In this document: piece after piece, positions 23,260 to 30,397 of the stretch | Position numbering within the stretch: position 1 is the stretch's first letter | Layout of the letters: each line of letters starts with the position of its first letter | Notes under the pieces: model-generated | Databases searched by the model: none | Told to the model about the DNA's origin: nothing | What the model saw: only the letters and a program-made list of their open reading frames with translations | Translations under genes and position numbers: made by a program | DNA from: Deltaproteobacteria bacterium | GTDB lineage: Bacteria; Desulfobacterota; Syntrophobacteria; BM002 | NCBI GenBank assembly: GCA_022340745.1 | Contig: JAJDNL010000066.1 | Coordinates: 1 to 42,979 of the forward strand | Length of the DNA: 42,979 nucleotides | Direction: 5' to 3'

Positions 23260-24807
23260 CTATGGGAAGACCTCGACAACTTCCGTAACCGCGAGATTGC
23301 TTATTGGTTGAAGCCCTCTCCCTTCTAATTCATCTTGGCTCAGGAGTTCTTTCACCGGTGAGTAGATATTCGGGCTTACAAATCGTTCCTGGTAAAGTCC
23401 CAGCCGAACACCAAATTCCACCCGCTTCCGGTCGGAGGGAGACAGATTTTCAATCACTTTCTTGCTGGCCCAAATAGCCCCCCTTTTACAAAATTCACTC
23501 AGCTTTACTGTCTCCATCAAGGTGTCACCCACCACAGTAAATTCGAATGCCAGAGCTGACGGTACCGTTCCCGCCCATTCGTGGCCGCAGTGAATACCTA
23601 TATTTAGACGCAAGGTATTGTTCCAGGCTTGCTTGTATTTCCACCTTCGGTCAAGATCACCGATCATCCTCTGCAGAGAGTGACTGCACGCCAAGGCCCC
23701 GAAGAGGTAATCTTGAGGTGAGTCATCCGCGGCCAGAAAAAGACCGACAACTCCCTCAGGAAACGAACGTGCCGGGGTACCCCCGTGATCTTTGAAGCAT
23801 TGATGTGAGGTCAGGATAATCTGGTTGATCAAATCGAGGTATTCGGCTGCAGGAAGGGTGGTTTGCAAATGGAGGTCAGATTCCAGCCTGGCCGCTAAAA
23901 TGCAAAGAGGTAGAAGGGATGGACCTTTTCGAGACAGCATATTCCCAAAGAGTTTCGCTGTACCCAGTATCTGTTCCAGAATTTGGTCCAATTGCATACG
24001 ACTTGGCACGTAGAGCAAAAGAGTCCCTTGACGCAAAGCACTGGAAAAAAGCGTGCAGTGTCTGGTTTCACCATCGATATGTTTGAGAACCAGTGTTTGA
24101 TGATAAAATGGACGATCATCTAGGGGGTCAGCTCCACGCCATAATCGCATTACCTCCTCTTCCGCGTCGTATTCAGACCCGCGGTATATATGAGCGAAAG
24201 AGTCTTCGCTGAGATCTCTCTTGGCCAGTCGAATGTGAGGTGTAAGAATATCCTCCCAGTTTGTAAAGCCACTCGTTAGTTCTCTGATGGAGGAGGGAGC
24301 GAAAAACTTGTTCTTCATCGCTGAGGCAATTCCGAGAACTCGCCCCGTTAGAAAGAGGTTCTCGGCTGCATGATTTGATTGGATGATTTCCCAACTCCTA
24401 TTCACCAAAACAGCGGGAAAAGGAATTTGTTCGAGCCATTGGTAGGTCAAGTCAGGTTTCGATTCAACTGTGGCGGGCAGAACTTTTATTTCTTCATCCA
24501 TGAATTGCATGACAATCTGCGACATTCGCATTCCTTCGCTTTTGAGCTGGCGAACTCTATCTATTCTGTCCACAACCCATTCAGGGAAGTAGCCGATCTT
24601 GGTGGGGCCCCCAACCTCTTTCGGTTTGCGAACGGTGGGCGGGGGGATGAGGCTCAGCCCGATATAGTTATTGAGGGTAGCTCTGGATATTCCGGTCCGA
24701 GCTAAGATTTCCTTACTGGAAATCTGCTTTGAGTCAGGAGACGAATTCAAATCTTTCCTCTCTGGCTGCAGAATTTCTCCAGGTTTACTTGTTGGCTTGA
24801 TAGACAA
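23260..24807 (-). CDS. MerR-type HTH / PAS / degenerate adenylate-cyclase-like regulator
   Basis: 515 residues as read from a TTG at 24807; the start is uncertain since no good ribosome site is seen. Residues about 30-100: MerR-like HTH (SSKEILARTGISRATLNNYI, PTKIGYFPEWVVDRIDRVRQLKSEG). Residues about 120-270: a PAS-like segment (QIPFPAVLVNRSWEIIQSNHAAENLF). Residues about 300-490: a class III cyclase homology domain, LRLNIGIHCGHEWAGTV and FTVVGDTLMETVKLSEFC. The metal-binding Asp positions of active cyclases look replaced (ILAARLES for FADI, FPEGVVGLF for IGDAVMAVF), so it is probably a non-catalytic, nucleotide-sensing domain. Convergent with the operon ending at 23115, which it may control or serve. 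Confidence 0.75.
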   Translation of the reverse strand: MSIKPTSKPGEILQPERKDLNSSPDSKQISSKEILARTGISRATLNNYIGLSLIPPPTVRKPKEVGGPTKIGYFPEWVVDRIDRVRQLKSEGMRMSQIVMQFMDEEIKVLPATVESKPDLTYQWLEQIPFPAVLVNRSWEIIQSNHAAENLFLTGRVLGIASAMKNKFFAPSSIRELTSGFTNWEDILTPHIRLAKRDLSEDSFAHIYRGSEYDAEEEVMRLWRGADPLDDRPFYHQTLVLKHIDGETRHCTLFSSALRQGTLLLYVPSRMQLDQILEQILGTAKLFGNMLSRKGPSLLPLCILAARLESDLHLQTTLPAAEYLDLINQIILTSHQCFKDHGGTPARSFPEGVVGLFLAADDSPQDYLFGALACSHSLQRMIGDLDRRWKYKQAWNNTLRLNIGIHCGHEWAGTVPSALAFEFTVVGDTLMETVKLSEFCKRGAIWASKKVIENLSPSDRKRVEFGVRLGLYQERFVSPNIYSPVKELLSQDELEGRGLQPISNLAVTEVVEVFP

Positions 24808-24922
24808 GGGCTGGAGGAAATAGTGAAAATGATATTCATTTAATTTACCAGATTGAAGCCTCCTGCAGCAAGCGAAAGGGTGTCAAGGATGCTGAACCAA
24901 TTCTATTCAAATTTTTGCAGCT

Positions 24923-24936
24923 TTGACCTAAGTCAA
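24923..24936. promoter_or_regulatory. FNR/HcpR-type palindrome TTGACCTAAGTCAA
   Basis: Perfect TTGAC-N4-GTCAA site 59 bases before the cupin start. The same element, in reverse complement core, precedes hcp at 30268-30281, and both are flanked by T on the left and TGG on the right. The spacing and half-site are those of CRP/FNR-superfamily regulators. Confidence 0.65.
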
Positions 24937-24994
24937 TGGAAATACCTCCTTACCTGGTTAAGCTGCTGGGCAAACAAAAGGGGGTGAATGCAGC

Positions 24995-25312
24995 ATGAAG
25001 AAAATAAAGATGTTTGAGGAAAACAGTTTTAAGGACAGTGGTTTGAGTCGCCTCCTCGTCCATGACTCTCCCTACTTCAAGATTCTGAACTTTAATTTCA
25101 AAGCCGGGCAGGAGTTGCCCATTCACTCTCATGATATCGAAGGCCAGTTGAGTATCGCCGTGCTTGAGGGAAGCGGCGAGTTCCTGGGTGAGGATGAAAA
25201 AACAATACCTGCTCAACCTGGTGATGTTTTGATCTCTGAAATTAGCGAGCCCCATGGCCTCAGGGCTGAAACCAACATGCGTGTCCTGGTCACCATTGCG
25301 CCACCCATTTGA
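24995..25312 (+). CDS. Cupin-domain protein
   Basis: 105 residues, one cupin barrel. Metal motif 1 is GQELPIHSHDIEGQLSIAV (His-x-His and a following Glu), motif 2 is PGDVLISEISEPHGLRA with the second His. The protein would bind a divalent metal and a small ligand. GGGGGTG lies before the ATG. It is co-transcribed with the polyferredoxin gene fifteen bases downstream, and the pair stands behind an FNR-type site, suggesting a role in redox or nitrosative sensing. Confidence 0.85.
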   Translation: MKKIKMFEENSFKDSGLSRLLVHDSPYFKILNFNFKAGQELPIHSHDIEGQLSIAVLEGSGEFLGEDEKTIPAQPGDVLISEISEPHGLRAETNMRVLVTIAPPI

Positions 25313-25327
25313 GGCATAGCATCTGAG

Positions 25328-26419
25328 ATGACTGCAAAAGTTGCCCCACTTGAACTTGCTGAAGAAGCAGAGGAGAGGAAAAACGAAAACGATTTTCCAA
25401 AACCGACTCTGAAAAAGGCAAAACCGTACTCGTGGGGTTTGCGAAATTACGTCCAGTTAACCATATTTCTCATAACCATTGGGATTGGAGTCCATTTTTT
25501 TATCTATTTTCTGCAGGCCTCCGGTGATGGCGCTATCACCGTGTCAAGACCAGCGGGTGTTGAAGGCTTCCTTCCCATTGGGGCGCTTATGGGCTGGAAG
25601 TTGTTTGTCCTGACTGGGATATGGGATCCAGTACATCCCGCGGCTATGGTTATTCTCGGATTCGCTGGATTGATTTCCTTGACATTCAGAAAATCTTTCT
25701 GCGGCTGGTTTTGTCCAGTAGGAACCCTGTCGGAATGGTTATGGAAATTGGGGAGAAAGGTTTTTGGCAAAAACTATAGGATTCCGGTTTGGCTGGATTT
25801 CCCGCTGCGGAGTCTGAAATATCTGCTTCTCGGGTTTTTCATCTGGACAATCTTTTCCATGAGTCGGCTTGCCCTTTTAGCATTTCTCCGGAGTCCTTAT
25901 TACAAGATGTCCGATGTAAAAATGTTGTTCTTTTTCACCCGGATGTCCATGACCACATGTGTGGTTCTGGCCATTCTGGTTCTTGCCTCCTTGGTCTTCC
26001 GAAACTTCTGGTGCAGGTACTTGTGTCCGTACGGAGCGTTAACGGGATTGCTGGCTTTGGTCAGTCCTACAAGAATTCAGAGGAATTCCGACACCTGTAT
26101 AGAGTGTAAACTCTGTTCTGAGGTGTGCCCTTACCACCTGCCTGTGGACAGAAAAGACAGGATCATCAGTCCTGAGTGCAACGGCTGCATGGATTGCACC
26201 TTGGTCTGTCCGGGGGGGAATAATACGCTGGAACTGCAAACGCTAGGGGTCAGAAAGAAATTTTGGTCTCCAGCAAAGCTGGGAGTCGTAATTATCGTCT
26301 TGTACGTTGGATTGGTGTACACAGCTACAATTACGGGGCATTGGAAGAGTAGCGTTTCAGAGCAAGAATTCCGCATGAAACTGCAAGAGATACATATGCC
26401 CCAGTATACGCATCCCTAG
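25328..26419 (+). CDS. NapH/CcoG-like membrane polyferredoxin
   Basis: 363 residues. About five membrane helices (first near residues 45-65, last near 315-335). Two cysteine pairs of the NapH/NosR/CcoG type sit beside helices: FCGWFCPVG near residue 120 and WCRYLCPYGAL near residue 227. A cytoplasmic two-cluster 4Fe-4S ferredoxin domain follows: CIECKLCSEVCP near 258 and CNGCMDCTLVCP near 284. Such proteins pass electrons across the membrane between quinol and periplasmic or cytoplasmic reductases. No reductase is adjacent. The stop is immediately followed by a large hairpin. Confidence 0.85.
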   Translation: MTAKVAPLELAEEAEERKNENDFPKPTLKKAKPYSWGLRNYVQLTIFLITIGIGVHFFIYFLQASGDGAITVSRPAGVEGFLPIGALMGWKLFVLTGIWDPVHPAAMVILGFAGLISLTFRKSFCGWFCPVGTLSEWLWKLGRKVFGKNYRIPVWLDFPLRSLKYLLLGFFIWTIFSMSRLALLAFLRSPYYKMSDVKMLFFFTRMSMTTCVVLAILVLASLVFRNFWCRYLCPYGALTGLLALVSPTRIQRNSDTCIECKLCSEVCPYHLPVDRKDRIISPECNGCMDCTLVCPGGNNTLELQTLGVRKKFWSPAKLGVVIIVLYVGLVYTATITGHWKSSVSEQEFRMKLQEIHMPQYTHP

Positions 26420-26468
26420 TCCGGATAATTCACGGTCTCGCGACACCAATTCGTGAATTATCCGGGCT
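26419..26468. repeat. Inverted repeat CCGGATAATTCACG with 17-base loop; start of gene-free stretch 26420-26807
   Basis: CCGGATAATTCACG at 26421-26434 is perfectly reverse-complemented at 26452-26465. The family is that of 19785-19829. It begins at the stop codon of the polyferredoxin gene. The gap beyond holds heptamer arrays and a promoter for the squalene synthase gene; no gene is visible. Confidence 0.75.
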
Positions 26469-26480
26469 GGGACTGAAATG

Positions 26481-26556
26481 CAGGTTTCAGTGTTCAGGTT
26501 TCAGGTTTCAGTGCTCAGAGATTTTGCCCTCATTTCCTGACACCTGACACCTGGTA
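26481..26556. repeat. Opposed heptamer arrays, unit CAGGTTT / CCTGACA
   Basis: Left array 26481-26515: CAGGTTT, CAGTGTT, CAGGTTT, CAGGTTT, CAGTGCT. Right array 26536-26556: CCTGACA, CCTGACA, CCTGGTA. Very close to 12424-12505. Confidence 0.85.
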
Positions 26557-26722
26557 ACTCTCCAGTCATTTTCGCAAGGATCAGAACAAGCAAATCTGAG
26601 TAGCAAGTCTCATCAGTACTCTCATTTCGTTCTGTTGGTAACGACAACCTCGGATCTCCTTAATCACATACATCGCCTGAGACGTCTTTGCTTGAGGTCA
26701 ACGTCTGTTAGAGGTAAAGTTA

Positions 26723-26752
26723 TTGATTAACAGGAACAAAAACAGATATATA
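26723..26752 (+). promoter_or_regulatory. Putative promoter for the squalene synthase gene
   Basis: TTGATT at 26723-26728, an 18-base spacer and TATATA at 26747-26752. Would start transcription about 26760. Confidence 0.4.
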
Positions 26753-26807
26753 TTGGCGAACGATCATGTGAGACAATGTGACCTCCGCACCTGAGGCAGA
26801 CAAGCAT

Positions 26808-27773
26808 ATGCTTGAACGATGGGTAAAAGCCAACGAGCAGTCTCTTATTAATCAATCCCGTAGTTTTTCCCTCCCCATCCTGAACCTGGACGATCGGTTT
26901 AGGATCCCGATCATGGTTGAATATAATCTGAACAAGACTATCGACACAATTGAAGACTCAACAGGTTTGGAACCAGATGAGAAGATTTATCTGATTACCA
27001 CCTTTTGTGCATACTTGGAACGAGATAGCTACTCGGCTGCAGTGCAAAACCGTATGCTCGAGGTTACTCCCGAAGAGGAGGCGTTCGTTTTCAATAACTA
27101 CGAAGCCACCATACGTCTTTACAACACCTTATCAAGCGAAGAGAAGAAGCTGGCACGGAGATGGACTGGCGAAATGGCCAAAGGAATGTGCACTTTCCTG
27201 AAAAAACCCATTAACACTCACCATGACCTAAATGAGTACTGCTACTACGTAGCCGGTACTGTGGGCCTCTATCTGACCAACCTTCTGAAGCTAAACGGCA
27301 GCAATGTTTCAAACGAAATCTTCGAAAGACTTTCAGTGAATGCTGTCTCTTTCGGATTATTTCAGCAGAAACTAAATATAATAAGAGATTTCGTGGAGGA
27401 TAAGATTACCAAGAAAAGATCTTTTTGGCCCCGGAGCTATTTTGAAAAAGAGAAAGACAATGTGAAAATTTTGAATAAGATGTGTTTCGACGTTCTCAAG
27501 AACGATATACCTCGAGCCATTGAATACTCTGGACTTGTGCCACCCGGGAATGAATCATACGATTATTTTATTCGCTTCATTCTGTGTTCAGGGATTGAGT
27601 ACTGGAAACTTCTCAAGAGCGAAAGATCGGTTTTTTCTGAGACCAAGGTAAAACTAGCCAGAATATTCATTCAGAATTTGTACGGTAATGTTTCCTCTCA
27701 GACTCAGGAGGAATTTCTGGACTATTGCCAACGATTCTACCAGGAAGAAATCTCGACCTGGCCCGAGAATTAG
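26808..27773 (+). CDS. Eukaryote-type squalene synthase-like (farnesyl-diphosphate farnesyltransferase family)
   Basis: 321 residues from the ATG at 26808 (GAGG upstream); a GTG at 26778 would add ten. Motifs of trans-isoprenyl squalene synthases occur in order: NQSRSFSLPI, the first Asp motif DTIEDS at 46-51, EYCYYVAGTVGLYLTNLL near 143, and LFQQKLNIIRDFVED with RSFWPRS downstream. These match animal/fungal squalene synthase (YCHYVAGLVGIGL, FLQKTNIIRDYLED) more closely than bacterial HpnC/HpnD proteins. The family condenses two farnesyl diphosphates to squalene via presqualene diphosphate. No hopanoid or sterol genes flank it and no C-terminal anchor is seen. Suggests acquisition by transfer. 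Confidence 0.82.
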   Translation: MLERWVKANEQSLINQSRSFSLPILNLDDRFRIPIMVEYNLNKTIDTIEDSTGLEPDEKIYLITTFCAYLERDSYSAAVQNRMLEVTPEEEAFVFNNYEATIRLYNTLSSEEKKLARRWTGEMAKGMCTFLKKPINTHHDLNEYCYYVAGTVGLYLTNLLKLNGSNVSNEIFERLSVNAVSFGLFQQKLNIIRDFVEDKITKKRSFWPRSYFEKEKDNVKILNKMCFDVLKNDIPRAIEYSGLVPPGNESYDYFIRFILCSGIEYWKLLKSERSVFSETKVKLARIFIQNLYGNVSSQTQEEFLDYCQRFYQEEISTWPEN

Positions 27774-27962
27774 CATGGAGCATAGAGAGAAAATTTCGAA
27801 TTTCGAATTGCGAAATAAAGGAGTCAGAATTCAGAATCCAGAATGAAAGACCAAAAAGCAAATACCTCCTTTCTACTGACTACTGGCTACTGAATTCTTT
27901 GTTTGTTTTTCCTGACACCTGAAACCTGATACCTGTACCCTACTTTCACCTGATACCTGAAT
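27773..27962. repeat. Composite heptamer array filling the whole gap after the squalene synthase gene
   Basis: Starting at the stop codon, the sequence reads in one heptamer phase: GCATGGA, GCATAGA, GAGAAAA, TTTCGAA, TTTCGAA, TTGCGAA, ATAAAGG, AGTCAGA, ATTCAGA, ATCCAGA. After about 30 bases the opposite array begins at 27873: CTACTGA, CTACTGG, CTACTGA, then from 27908 TTTCCTG, ACACCTG, AAACCTG, ATACCTG. The same module order recurs at 41764-42076. Confidence 0.85.
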
Positions 27963-27965
27963 ACT

Positions 27966-28004
27966 AAAAAGACCCGGCAGGGGCCCTACCCTGCCGGGTC
28001 TTTT
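27966..28004. terminator. Bidirectional rho-independent terminator
   Basis: AAAAGACCCGGCAGGG at 27967-27982 pairs perfectly with CCCTGCCGGGTCTTTT at 27989-28004 around GCCCTA. The A- and T-runs serve both strands; it lies between the convergent squalene synthase and cooS genes. Confidence 0.9.
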
Positions 28005-28033
28005 CATTGGTCTTCTGAATTATGGAGGATGTC

Positions 28034-30025
28034 CTAGTCTATTTCGCCCGCTTCAACCTCCAGAGCCTGGCGATCGGCCATATCCATGAGCACACGCTCA
28101 CGCTCACCCATAATGCCCAGGGCCTCGCGCTTTTTGTCGATATGGTCGATGATCAAAGCCGCCATCTCGTAGGGATCTGTGGCAAAACCCCACTTGCCCA
28201 GACCCTGCTTCTCCAAACCGTCAAAGAGCAACTTGTGGAACTTGGTCTCGGCTATAGTGGGGAAGGTCACACCAAAGACCGTATAGATCCCTGAAGCCAC
28301 AACATATTGGCCAATGGCTATGGCCTTCTCGCTGTACCACTCAGGGGCAACACCGGCAACCGGCAAATCAGCGATGCTGTCTCCCAGACCACCGGTTTTT
28401 ACCATCTCAGCGCAGGCAATCAAAATCCGGCTGTTGTCCACACAGGAACCCAGACCCAGTACCGGAGGCATACCAACGGTCTCACACACCTCCTGCAAAC
28501 CGTCTCCTGCCAGTACCGAAGCATCGGGCTTCATCAAACCGGCCTTGGCCAGAGCGATCTGGGCACAACCAGTCTGGACCACCAGGATATCGTTCTTGAT
28601 CAACTCTTTGACCAACTCCACGTGCACATAGTCTTGGCGAACCCTGGGGTTGGTGCAGCCAACCACACCGGCAACGCCGCGGATCCTGCCGTTGATGATG
28701 TTGTCGTTGAGCGGTACGTAGGAAGCCCTGAAGGTCCCGCCCAGCATGTAGTTGATATACTCGTGGCTGAAGCCGTGAATCCCAAGGGATTTATTCTGCG
28801 GAATCACGATCTTGACCTTGCGGTTCTTGAACCGACCGATGGCCTCCTTCACTATCTTGTCCGTGCACTGGCGCGGTTTGTGCTCATGAAACTCGATGTG
28901 CTGAGCACCTTCCATCTTGGCCCGGGGATTGGTGGTGAAGAACTTGGTGCCGTAACACTCAGCCAAAGGCGCCAAAGCCGGCATGATGCACTGCACATCC
29001 ACCGCCATACAATCCACCGCACCGGTCACCAGCACCGCCTCGGTGCTCATGAAATTACCCGCATGGGGCACGCCGTGCCGGCCCAATACCTCAGCCCCAG
29101 AGCAGCACATCCCCAGAATATTGATCCCCTCTGCTCCGGCTTTCTCTGCTTCCTTGAGCAACTGGGGATCATTTACCGAGGCAATGATGGACTCAAATAA
29201 ATTGGGCTCATGACCGTTGACGATGATGTTTACCTGCTTCTCATCCAGATAGCCCATGTCCACCCCGGCCAAAACCGGTGAAGGAGTGCCAAATAAAATG
29301 TCGGAGATCTCGGTGGCCACCATGGAACCACCCCACCCATCAGCAAGGGCTGTCCGGGAACACTGCTTCGTCATGTTCTCGTGATCCTGATCCACACCCA
29401 TGTGCGTCCGGTGCATGATCTCCATGATCTCACGCATGGCCCCCCGGGGCACGATCCCCAACTCACGCCACTTCTCCAGGGTCTTCGGGGGTACCCGGTT
29501 GGCAAAAGGAATCTCTCCCTCAACCTGGGTGTAGGTCCGCTCCAACTCCTGGTAAAGATCCGTGGCGATCTCTTTGACCTCACGACCCTCAGTCTCTATG
29601 CCGAGCCCTTCCGCTACATCCAGAAGCTTCTGCTCGTCTTTGATCTGATAGTCCTTGATCTCGCCGTTTACCACTCCGCGAAACACATCCAACATGGTCA
29701 TGCCGTGGTCGGTGTGAGCTGCGGTGCCAGTGGCCACCATCCGGGCAAAGTTTCTCGAAGCGATAACATCGATGCTGGCACCGCAGACGCCAGTCTTACC
29801 ATAGGGATCTTTGGAAGAAAGTCGACAAGGGCCCATGGCGCAGTGCTTGCAGCAGGCAGAGTCCGCGCCAATAGGACAGGCCTTCATGTCTGCCGCCCGG
29901 TGCATGGCGGTCTCCACGCCATCTTCCGCTGCCTTGCGCAACATCTGCTGGGTTGACTTGCAGGTGGTTACCTGCGCAATGGGCAGCTCCTTTTTCTTTT
30001 TCTCTTGCTTTACCTCTTCTGCCAT
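28034..30025 (-). CDS. cooS: Anaerobic Ni-Fe carbon monoxide dehydrogenase, catalytic subunit
   Basis: 663 residues, full family length. Cluster D cysteines are C50 and C58; cluster B cysteines are C59, C62, C67 and C81 (KACPIGADSACCKHCAMGPC), in the same spacing as characterised CooS. C-cluster ligands are all visible: His in VNGHEPNL, GMCCSG, VDCMAVDVQC, VGCTNPR, TGCAQ and GSCVDNSR, plus the catalytic Lys in SEKAIAIG. The enzyme oxidises CO to CO2. No acsB, cooF or hydrogenase genes are beside it, so it is a stand-alone CODH that would feed a soluble ferredoxin, perhaps the one at 32203. AAGGAG precedes the ATG at 30025. Divergent from hcp. Confidence 0.95.
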   Translation of the reverse strand: MAEEVKQEKKKKELPIAQVTTCKSTQQMLRKAAEDGVETAMHRAADMKACPIGADSACCKHCAMGPCRLSSKDPYGKTGVCGASIDVIASRNFARMVATGTAAHTDHGMTMLDVFRGVVNGEIKDYQIKDEQKLLDVAEGLGIETEGREVKEIATDLYQELERTYTQVEGEIPFANRVPPKTLEKWRELGIVPRGAMREIMEIMHRTHMGVDQDHENMTKQCSRTALADGWGGSMVATEISDILFGTPSPVLAGVDMGYLDEKQVNIIVNGHEPNLFESIIASVNDPQLLKEAEKAGAEGINILGMCCSGAEVLGRHGVPHAGNFMSTEAVLVTGAVDCMAVDVQCIMPALAPLAECYGTKFFTTNPRAKMEGAQHIEFHEHKPRQCTDKIVKEAIGRFKNRKVKIVIPQNKSLGIHGFSHEYINYMLGGTFRASYVPLNDNIINGRIRGVAGVVGCTNPRVRQDYVHVELVKELIKNDILVVQTGCAQIALAKAGLMKPDASVLAGDGLQEVCETVGMPPVLGLGSCVDNSRILIACAEMVKTGGLGDSIADLPVAGVAPEWYSEKAIAIGQYVVASGIYTVFGVTFPTIAETKFHKLLFDGLEKQGLGKWGFATDPYEMAALIIDHIDKKREALGIMGERERVLMDMADRQALEVEAGEID

Positions 30026-30211
30026 AATGTTCTCCTTAGGAAATTTAGATTACTGGGTTCCCTGGATTTAAGAGCCTTAATTCCGTAAATATTCGCAAAC
30101 GTCTCATTCCTAAAAGCAGTAATCGTACCAAAAAAAATAATATTGAAACATACATGATATTCAATAGTTACAGATACGGTATAAATGTAGTCCAAAGCAA
30201 AATATGCCGTT

Positions 30212-30231
30212 TTGGAATGACACTATTCCAA
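30212..30231. promoter_or_regulatory. Palindrome TTGGAAT-N6-ATTCCAA in the cooS-hcp gap; gene-free stretch 30026-30397
   Basis: Seven-base perfect half sites with a six-base centre, about midway between the two divergent genes. Different from the FNR-type site at 30268. The 372-base gap also has the AT-rich leader of cooS; no gene or heptamer array is seen in it. Confidence 0.45.
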
Positions 30232-30267
30232 TTTGACAGAATGGAGTCTCAAGTTTTTTTCTATCGT

Positions 30268-30281
30268 TTGACTTAGGTCAA
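30268..30281. promoter_or_regulatory. FNR/HcpR-type palindrome TTGACTTAGGTCAA upstream of hcp
   Basis: Perfect TTGAC-N4-GTCAA site 117 bases before the hcp start. If transcription starts near 30313-30322 (behind the TATTAC or TACAAT candidate), the site is centred near -40 to -47, fitting activation. HcpR, a CRP/FNR-family regulator, is the known activator of hcp in sulfate reducers; identity here is inferred. Confidence 0.68.
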
Positions 30282-30397
30282 TGGCTCTACCAATCTAATC
30301 TATTACGGTTACAATTATTCTAAGCAGAGAGTGAAAAACTGGCTTCACGCTTTGGATGATTTAACTATAGGCAAAGAATTAGAAAAGGAGGAGTTTT

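Noticed and set aside
24001-24016. Sigma-54-like TGGCACG inside the MerR-cyclase gene
   Set aside because: The GG-to-GC spacing is two bases short and it lies within a coding sequence.
26688-26701. Third FNR-like site (TTGCTTGAGGTCAA) before the squalene synthase gene
   Set aside because: Only one half site is good; the other matches three of five bases, which is expected by chance.
28307-29200. Long plus-strand ORF of 297 residues opposite cooS
   Set aside because: It is an antisense frame of a fully conserved CODH gene; its sequence shows no domain and it has no ribosome site.
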